NCBI RefSeq assembly: GCF_943736985.1
Contig: NZ_CALSFS010000006.1
Coordinates: 153,223 to 217,222 of the forward strand
Origin: Clostridium sp. Marseille-Q2269
GTDB taxonomy: Bacteria; Bacillota; Clostridia; Clostridiales; Clostridiaceae
Reading direction: 5' to 3'
DNA: 64,000 nt
Under the pieces are notes generated by a model. That model had not been told where the DNA came from and searched no databases. It saw only the letters and a list, made by a program, of their open reading frames with translations. Positions within the stretch are counted from its first letter, which is position 1; each line of letters begins with the position of its first letter. Both the position numbers and the translations under genes were made by a program. Positions 57,826 through 64,000 of the stretch are shown piece by piece.

Positions 57826-58950
57826 ATGAAGATATTAAATATATTAAAAAAAGAGATACTTCAAAATTTAAGAGATAAAAAATCCATGCTTTTAATGACT
57901 TTGTTTCCTATGCTTTTGATGACAATATTGGGAACAGTTTTTTCTGGAAATTTTGCATCTACAATTAATATCCCAGAAATTAATGTTATGTATTCTATAA
58001 ATAAAGATGTTAAATTAGAAAAAAATTTCAAGGATTTCACTAAAGAAATTGAAAAAGATATGAAGGTTAAATTTAAAGAAAATAAAGATGAGAAAGATGC
58101 TTTAGAAAAAATAAGTAATGGAAAAATTGACGTATATATAAAAATTCAAGATGATAAAAAAATACATGCTTATGAAAATAATGTACGAGCATTTAATTCT
58201 CAATTAGTTAGTACCTTACTTGATACTTTTGTAGATAAAGTTAATATGACAAAGGAAGTTGGAGAAAAAAATCCAATGGCTTTATCTAAAATAAAAGTTA
58301 ATGATTTTCCTAACTTTGTAAATATTAAAACCATAGATGGCAAGGATTCTCCAAGAGGTATAGATTATTATGCTGTCACTATGTTAACTATGACTATCTT
58401 ATACGGAACAGCAGTAGGTTCTATGACTATTGCTAGCGAAATAAAAAGAAAAACCTATAGAAGATTAATATGTAGTAATACATCACCTTTAAAAATATTA
58501 TTTTCAAAGATATTAGCTTCTTTTTTAGTTATAGCATTTCAAAGTTTTTCAATATATTTATTTAGCAGATATATTTTAGGAACTAACTGGGGACATAATA
58601 AATTAGCACTAGGTTCTGTAGTGGGATCTTTAATATTTATGGCAGTGTCTGCAGGAGTTTGTATAGCTAATACTGTAAAGAATGAAGGAGTTATGGCAAT
58701 AGTTATATATATGTTCGTACCTGTTTTGACTTTCCTAGGAGGAGGATATATACCATTAGATTTAATAGGAAGTAAAATGTTAAATCATATATCCAATATA
58801 TCACCATTAAAATGGAGCAACGACGCCATATTTAAAATTATTTTTGGAAATAGTTTGAGTACATTTCAAACCACTCTACTTATAAATATTGGTTTAGGGG
58901 TTGTATTTTTAGCAGCAGCTATCTTATTTCCAAGAAAGGATGTGATATAA
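57826..58950 (+). CDS. closH: ABC-2 type exporter permease (SagH-like)
   Basis: 374 aa, ABC-2 permease: one N-terminal helix, a large external domain (about residues 45-175) and five C-terminal helices with RKTYRRLICSNTSPLKILF at the cytoplasmic loop. ATG 57826 follows AGAGGTGA at 6 bases; an in-frame GTG at 57817 is less likely. It pairs with ClosI to form the channel. Confidence 0.93.
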   Translation: MKILNILKKEILQNLRDKKSMLLMTLFPMLLMTILGTVFSGNFASTINIPEINVMYSINKDVKLEKNFKDFTKEIEKDMKVKFKENKDEKDALEKISNGKIDVYIKIQDDKKIHAYENNVRAFNSQLVSTLLDTFVDKVNMTKEVGEKNPMALSKIKVNDFPNFVNIKTIDGKDSPRGIDYYAVTMLTMTILYGTAVGSMTIASEIKRKTYRRLICSNTSPLKILFSKILASFLVIAFQSFSIYLFSRYILGTNWGHNKLALGSVVGSLIFMAVSAGVCIANTVKNEGVMAIVIYMFVPVLTFLGGGYIPLDLIGSKMLNHISNISPLKWSNDAIFKIIFGNSLSTFQTTLLINIGLGVVFLAAAILFPRKDVI

Positions 58951-58951
58951 G

Positions 58952-60094
58952 ATGAGACAAATATTATTGTTAACCCAAAGTATTTTAAAAAGAACTTTTA
59001 GAAAAAAATCCAATATAATAATTTTTATATTACTTCCTTTACTGGCTGTTTTTATAGCGTTATTTCTAAATGCTTCAGGAGCTTCTTATAGTAGAATTGG
59101 AGTAGTAGATTTAAATAAATCTTACCTATCTAAAGATATGATAAAGTCTATAGATTCTAAGAAAAATTTTGTAGTAACTAAACTATCACAAAATGATATA
59201 AATAAACAACTCTTAGATAAAAAAGTAGATTGTGTGGTAGTTATACCAAAGGATTTTCATGATGAAATAATAAATGGAAAATTTAAAAAATTAGATATAC
59301 GATCAATTAGAGGAGAAGATATTACATCTTGGATTAAAAACTATTTAAATTATTATATAGATAATTTAAATAATATAAGTGTAGTATCTGATAGAAATGA
59401 AAAAACTTTTAAAAATATGTATGATGGATTTAAAAAGCAAGATTTGAAACTTAGCTATAAAACTATAGGGGATAAGACTAAAAGTAAATCAGTAACAAAA
59501 CAAAGTATAGGTTTATTGTTAGTATTTATGCTTATAGCATCTAGTACAGCATCATCTTTTATATTAAAAGATAAAGGAAATAAAACATACTACAGAATAT
59601 TTTGCTCTAATACTAGTAAAAGTAAATATATAGTAGCTAATATAATAGCAAGTTTTATAATTTTCTTAATTCAAATATTTGTTATATTATTTATGGCTCT
59701 GTTTGTTCTAAAACTTAATTTTTATATAAATACAAGTACAATGTTTATAATATTATGTTCTTTTGGATTTGTATCTATCGGTTTTGGAATAATTATTGCA
59801 GCTTTTTCAAAAAATCTTAATCAATCATCATATTTATCCAATATATTAATAACACCAACTTGTATGCTATCAGGATGCTTTTGGCCTTTAGATATGATGC
59901 CAAGTTTTATGCAGAAATTTGCTAATATATTTCCTCAAACTTGGATACTTAAAACTATAGATTCTCTTCAACAAGGAATGAGCTTCACAGAGGTTATACC
60001 ATATATTATGGTGGTTATGATGTTTGCACTAGCATTCTTTATAATAGGAATATTGAAACTAACTAAGGATGAAAATTTAAAGAGTATTTTTTAA
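58952..60094 (+). CDS. closI: ABC-2 type exporter permease (SagI-like)
   Basis: 380 aa with the same layout as ClosH: an N-terminal helix, an external domain and five C-terminal helices, with YYRIFCSNTSKSKYIVANI near residue 210 matching the CSNTS loop of ClosH. It starts 1 base after the closH stop. It is the last gene of the cluster; an AT-rich spacer of 384 bp follows. Confidence 0.93.
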   Translation: MRQILLLTQSILKRTFRKKSNIIIFILLPLLAVFIALFLNASGASYSRIGVVDLNKSYLSKDMIKSIDSKKNFVVTKLSQNDINKQLLDKKVDCVVVIPKDFHDEIINGKFKKLDIRSIRGEDITSWIKNYLNYYIDNLNNISVVSDRNEKTFKNMYDGFKKQDLKLSYKTIGDKTKSKSVTKQSIGLLLVFMLIASSTASSFILKDKGNKTYYRIFCSNTSKSKYIVANIIASFIIFLIQIFVILFMALFVLKLNFYINTSTMFIILCSFGFVSIGFGIIIAAFSKNLNQSSYLSNILITPTCMLSGCFWPLDMMPSFMQKFANIFPQTWILKTIDSLQQGMSFTEVIPYIMVVMMFALAFFIIGILKLTKDENLKSIF

Positions 60095-60478
60095 TATATA
60101 AAAGCAAGGTATAAAATAGGTAAGTTAATATAAAGTATAAAAGTATATATTATTTATAAAATGAGTAATTTAAAATAAAAGATAAAATAATTATACTTAT
60201 AAAAATTAAAAAATTATTTTAATAAATGAAGTAAAATGATGTGTAGCAATGTAGTATGGTTGCTCCATTATTTATATTAATATATTTGAGTTAAACGAAA
60301 CTAATATTAGATAAAAAATAGTGAAATGAGGAATAGGAAAACTAAAAAGTATGTTTAGATAAAGTTAAAGTTGATATAATTTAGATATACAAATGTTTAT
60401 TTTATATTAATATTTAGCTAATTGTTGTAGCTATATAAATTTGCTATAATTGTTTTAAAGTTTCAATTTCAGGAGAGG
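60095..60478. other. 384-bp gap after the clos cluster
   Basis: AT-rich DNA without a gene or a strong terminator hairpin that I can see. Confidence 0.5.
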
Positions 60479-61138
60479 ATGAGTTGTTTGGACTTAAACT
60501 ATAGGATACTTTCAAAAATACTTATAATACCCGCTATATTAATAGGATTTACAGTACATGAATTTGCTCATGCTTATGTGGCGGATAAATTAGGAGATAA
60601 AACTCCAAAGTTCCAAGGAAGATTAACGTTAAATCCATTTTCACATATAGATATTGCAGGTTTCATAATGATATTGTTAATTGGATTTGGATGGGCAAAA
60701 CCAGTTCAAATTAATCCAAGTGCATTAAAAAGAGGTTATAAAGATGAGATAAAAGTATCTGTAGCAGGAATAGTTGCAAATTTAGTAGCGGCTTTTATAT
60801 TTTCTTTGTTAATAGCATTTCTATTAAAGATGAATTTAATAATATCAGGAGATATAACATCTGTAGGGGGAATAGTAACTGTAATATTAACCTCTATAGT
60901 TAGAATAAACTGTATGCTAGCGGTATTTAATTTGATACCAATACCAGGGCTAGATGGTTTTAATATATTAAGAGATCTATGGCCTAGAACTTTCTATAAA
61001 ATATCTGATATTATGTATAACTATCAAATATTAATTTTAATAGCATTTATATTTTTTGCAGGATCAATAATAGCAAGACCAACTAATTATTTATACAATT
61101 CATTTATCACATTGGCTAGGCTTATATTTAGGGTTTAA
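60479..61138 (+). CDS. Site-2 protease family (M50) membrane metalloprotease
   Basis: 219 aa with about five membrane helices. The zinc motif FTVHEFAHAYVADKLGD (HExxH near residue 27) and the second motif NLIPIPGLDGFNIL near 160 are both present, as in YwhC-type proteases. ATG 60479 abuts the AGGAGAGG site. An in-frame TTG at 60488 has better spacing and may be the true start. The substrate is unknown; it is not clearly part of the clos operon. Confidence 0.9.
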   Translation: MSCLDLNYRILSKILIIPAILIGFTVHEFAHAYVADKLGDKTPKFQGRLTLNPFSHIDIAGFIMILLIGFGWAKPVQINPSALKRGYKDEIKVSVAGIVANLVAAFIFSLLIAFLLKMNLIISGDITSVGGIVTVILTSIVRINCMLAVFNLIPIPGLDGFNILRDLWPRTFYKISDIMYNYQILILIAFIFFAGSIIARPTNYLYNSFITLARLIFRV

Positions 61139-61308
61139 AAACTATAAGTTTCCAAATGGTAAAAATAGATATATGTTATAAATAAAAAATAGAAATATAG
61201 TATAAAAATTAGAAGAAAGAAAAAATAAAACTTATAACAGAACTGCAATGACTCCTGTAAACTCAAAATAATATATGGGTGAAATTAACAATAGGCATTA
61301 TTATATAA

Positions 61309-61356
61309 AAAGTCTAGGAACATGCATCATAAATTAGTTCCTAGACTTTAATTTTT
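61309..61356 (+). terminator. Rho-independent terminator
   Basis: A perfect 13-bp stem aaagtctaggaac/gttcctagacttt (61309-61321 and 61337-61349) followed by aattttta, 170 bp after the M50 gene. The rest of the gap to 61637 shows no gene. Confidence 0.75.
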
Positions 61357-61637
61357 ATAATATAGTTTGTATAAATCACATATAATTAATTATTTTCACG
61401 TTAATAATTTTAAAATATTATCAAAAGTATATTGTTACTATATATGATTTTAGATTAATTCGCTTAATATATTTTTGGTTACACCGCTTTTGCTGATATA
61501 TAAAATATTTTATTATTTTTATTTAACATTTTAATGGTTATTTACTTAGACAAATTTTATATTAATTAAATCATTTCTCATTAATACTGAAATCATTGTA
61601 CATATAGAAATTTTTATGTTAATCATATCTAATGGAA

Positions 61638-62108
61638 TTATTCTTCAGATTCTCTATAAACTACATCAGCCTTAGTTGATACCTCATCAAGTTTTTGTTT
61701 TAGATTTTCTATATTTTTTTGTATATCAGCTAAATCATATTTTGAAACATTATAGTGTAAATAAAGGTCTTCAAAGGATTTAACTGTAGAAACAAAGTCT
61801 TTTCCTGTATTAATAAATTTATTAAACTTATTACTATTCTTTGCATTTTCAAACTTAGATATGTCTCTTTTTATGGTATTTATAACATCTTCTTCTTTTT
61901 CAAACTGCCCAATGCTTACGTTGTAGGGAGAAATTCTTTCTAAAAAATATTTGTTTTTCTTGTCTAAGTGGTACATGTATTTTATGTTTACTGAGTCTAT
62001 AGTAAATTCTACATAGCATACTATTCCTGTAATCCTATGGATCTTGGCCCCCATCTGTTCTAGTAAAAAGGTCAACATTGAATTTTTTACCTTGGTGTAA
62101 TTATCCAT
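61638..62108 (-). CDS. Hypothetical protein with C-terminal coiled coil (156 aa)
   Basis: The N-terminal half (residues 1-85) looks like a mixed alpha/beta domain, and the C-terminal end (about residues 120-150) is a coiled coil, ADIQKNIENLKQKLDEV. There is no signal peptide or membrane segment, so it is probably cytosolic. A strong G-rich site AGGGGGGGCG precedes ATG. No family recognised. Confidence 0.7.
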   Translation of the reverse strand: MDNYTKVKNSMLTFLLEQMGAKIHRITGIVCYVEFTIDSVNIKYMYHLDKKNKYFLERISPYNVSIGQFEKEEDVINTIKRDISKFENAKNSNKFNKFINTGKDFVSTVKSFEDLYLHYNVSKYDLADIQKNIENLKQKLDEVSTKADVVYRESEE

Positions 62109-62205
62109 TTTAAATCGCCCCCCCTATAAACTAAGTGAGTTAATCTTTGTTTATATTATAACATTAAAAGAATAACGTTATCCATAATATTCAAAATATT
62201 ATAAA

Positions 62206-63495
62206 TTATTTTAAAAAGAATATTAAAAGATAAGCAGTACATATTATTATTGATAATAACATCAAAGGAAATCCAAGCTTAAAGTAGTCTTTGAAAGAAA
62301 TTTTATAACCGCTTTTTTCTGCTATACCAATTACAACTAAATTTGCAGAAGCTCCAATGATAGTTCCATTTCCACCAAGACAAGCACCTAAAGATAAGGC
62401 CCACCAAAGTGGAACTATATCCATTCCACCCATTGTACCCATAGCTTTTATTAAAGGTATCATAGTAGCAACGAAAGGAATATTATCTATAAATGCAGAA
62501 GCAATGGCAGATATCCAAAGTATAAATACTCCAGTCATAACTAAGTTACCTTTGGTTATGGATAGAGTTTTTTGTGCTAACACTCTCATTATGCCAACAT
62601 CCTCTAACACCCCAGTCATTATAAATAAACCAATGAAGAAAAATATAGTACCCCATTCTGTTTCTTGCAATATTTCATCTGGTTCAACTTTACTTATAGC
62701 TAAGAGTATGGCAGAACCTGCTATTGCTATAGTTGCAGATTCAAATCCTAACAAGCTATGAGTTAAGAAGCCTACTAAAGTTAAAAATAGAATTATTAGA
62801 CATTTTTTCATTAGAGACTTATCACGAATAGCTTTGCTTTCATCTAAAGCCATAATTTTTTCCTTATCTTCTTCACACGTGTTCATAGAATTTTTGTATA
62901 TTTGTTTTACAAAAAATAATGTAACTATAAGTATTATAGCTATTACAGGAGCTAAATTTTTAACAAAATCTAAGAAGCTTAATCCAGCTGCACTTCCTAT
63001 CATTAAGTTTGGTGGATCACCTATTAAAGTAGCAGTACCACCTATATTAGAGGCAAATATTTCACACATTAAAAAAGGGATTGGATTTATTTCTAATGTT
63101 TTAGTTATAACCAAACTTACAGGTACTATTAAAAGTACAGTAGTAACATTATCAAGAACCCCTGATAATAAGGCAGTTATTAAGGAAAATAGTATTAATA
63201 TCTTAATAGGATTTCCTTTGGAAAATTTGGCGGCTTTTATAGCTATATATTCAAAGACACCTGTTCTTTTAGTAATATTTACTATAATCATCATTCCAAT
63301 TAGTAGACCTATGGTATTAAAATCAATTTTTAAGAAAGCCTTTTCTTGAGTTATTAATTTTAATATGAGCATAATAGCAGCTCCACTTAGAGATGCTACA
63401 ACCCTGTTTACTTTTTCTGAGATAATTAATGCATAGACTATTATAAATATAATTGCAGGAATTATCATGTTAATATTATTAAATATTTTAATCAT
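62206..63495 (-). CDS. ArsB/NhaD-type ion transporter
   Basis: 429 aa with about 11 membrane helices of the ion transporter superfamily. Motifs include LLSGVLDNVTTVLLIVPV near residue 113, FASNIGGTATLIGDPPNLMI near 146 and AFIDNIPFVATMIPLI near 340. Substrate may be arsenite, sodium or a dicarboxylate; nothing nearby decides. ATG 63495 directly follows AGGGGG, which is very tight. In-frame TTG 63567 and ATG 63468 are alternatives. Confidence 0.88.
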   Translation of the reverse strand: MIKIFNNINMIIPAIIFIIVYALIISEKVNRVVASLSGAAIMLILKLITQEKAFLKIDFNTIGLLIGMMIIVNITKRTGVFEYIAIKAAKFSKGNPIKILILFSLITALLSGVLDNVTTVLLIVPVSLVITKTLEINPIPFLMCEIFASNIGGTATLIGDPPNLMIGSAAGLSFLDFVKNLAPVIAIILIVTLFFVKQIYKNSMNTCEEDKEKIMALDESKAIRDKSLMKKCLIILFLTLVGFLTHSLLGFESATIAIAGSAILLAISKVEPDEILQETEWGTIFFFIGLFIMTGVLEDVGIMRVLAQKTLSITKGNLVMTGVFILWISAIASAFIDNIPFVATMIPLIKAMGTMGGMDIVPLWWALSLGACLGGNGTIIGASANLVVIGIAEKSGYKISFKDYFKLGFPLMLLSIIICTAYLLIFFLK

Positions 63496-63708
63496 CCCCC
63501 TATAAAAATTTTTGTATACATCTTTAAATTTTAATACTAAATTTCCAATAAATAAAGTGCTTTTCAATTAATTTAATATTTAACATATAATCTTTATTTT
63601 TGTATATTATACAATTAATTTTATATATAACACAATTAATAAAAAATATTATATATAATCCTTATTATGTATTATTGTATAAATGGATAAACTTGGTACC
63701 AATATCGT

Positions 63709-64000
63709 TTAATTTGTCTGTTTTTCTAAGTTATTATATATAGATTTAACACCTATCCACCAATTACTATCTTCTGCATATGTAGCATTTATCCATTTGA
63801 AAGGATCTTGTCCTTTAGGTATATTTTTTAATAAATTAAAAATGGTTCTTCCAGCTATTGTAGAAGAATCCTTAATATTAGAATTATATTCCTTCCAACT
63901 ATGAAAAACATTGAAGGGGTTATTTGCTATTTCTTTAGCTGATTTATTGTTTTTAGGAACAAAAGATTGTTCTTGACCAGTTATTGCAAATAATATTAAG
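63709..64000 (-). CDS. C-terminal end of a cell-wall hydrolase-like protein (partial)
   Basis: 97 codons run off the right edge of the window, so the start is missing. The fragment reads AITGQEQSFVPKNNKSAKEI, NPFNVFHSW and WINATYAEDSNWWIGVKSIY before its stop. This pattern (an E-x-S/F start and the Y-A-E-D-x-N-W-W end) is like the lysozyme-fold domain of glucosaminidases and transglycosylases. That family call is by pattern and moderately certain. Confidence 0.55.
   Translation of the reverse strand, partial: LILFAITGQEQSFVPKNNKSAKEIANNPFNVFHSWKEYNSNIKDSSTIAGRTIFNLLKNIPKGQDPFKWINATYAEDSNWWIGVKSIYNNLEKQTN

Noticed and set aside
62357-63349. Two long plus-strand frames opposite the ArsB/NhaD gene
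   Set aside because: Their hydrophilic, Pro/Ser-rich composition is the mirror of transmembrane codons; the minus-strand gene has clear family motifs.
1-64000. CRISPR arrays, rRNA genes, botulinum neurotoxin genes
   Set aside because: No regularly spaced repeats, no rRNA-like sequence and no toxin-type frames were seen.

Overview
The window is very AT-rich low-GC Firmicute DNA. Gene content and codon use fit a proteolytic Clostridium of the C. botulinum group I / C. sporogenes type. The strongest pointer is a complete clostridiolysin S (streptolysin S-like) cluster. AddA, a CadA-type metal ATPase with its ArsR repressor, and frequent TTG/GTG starts after strong AGGAGG-type ribosome sites also fit. 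Organism identity is inferred; no rRNA is present.

Region by region. 1-8.6 kb: a small membrane ORF, addA, a chemotaxis receptor, pepT and a patatin-like lipase. 8.8-10.3 kb: a complete DDE insertion sequence with 20-bp inverted repeats, followed by two small unknown genes. 11.7-15.6 kb: an amino-acid ABC permease and binding protein without an ATPase, a membrane-anchored methyltransferase and an EAL-HDOD protein. 16-18.6 kb: thiD-thiM-thiE behind a TPP riboswitch with a terminator. 18.9-24.2 kb: ddl, a YeeE/TusA/YeeE sulfur-uptake set with a convergent LysR gene, and a two-part ThrE-type exporter. 24.2-27.3 kb: a MocR-type regulator, lemA and a TPM-domain gene. 27.4-29.3 kb: decayed genes and a structured, GC-richer element. 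29.3-34.6 kb: sbcD, sbcC (with paired frameshifts) and a Nudix hydrolase. 35.5-39.5 kb: a YitT protein, an unlisted DUF1540 mini-gene, and a metal-responsive arsR-cadA pair with a clear 12-2-12 operator.

A tRNA-Glu(CTC) at 39.8 kb is followed by a 40-47.5 kb accessory stretch. It holds a secreted protein, a frameshifted pseudogene, a RecT/nuclease/small-protein trio, a GH25 endolysin, dispersed repeats and a VOC-family remnant, and it looks like a prophage remnant. PhoH (PIN-PhoH) and a surface pair (phosphodiester glycosidase plus a membrane-anchored repeat protein) follow.

The main system is at 51.66-60.09 kb. ClosA, a 52-residue precursor, has a core of two CCCC blocks. It is followed by an attenuator hairpin, a SagB-like dehydrogenase, a SagC-like E1/cyclodehydratase partner, a YcaO protein ending in PxPxP, a CPBP protease, a membrane protein of SagF type, and an ABC exporter of one ATPase and two permeases. 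Together these would make, cleave and export a thiazole/oxazole-modified cytolysin. The window ends with a site-2-type metalloprotease, a coiled-coil protein, an ArsB/NhaD-type transporter and the C-terminal end of a cell-wall hydrolase-like gene that runs off the edge.
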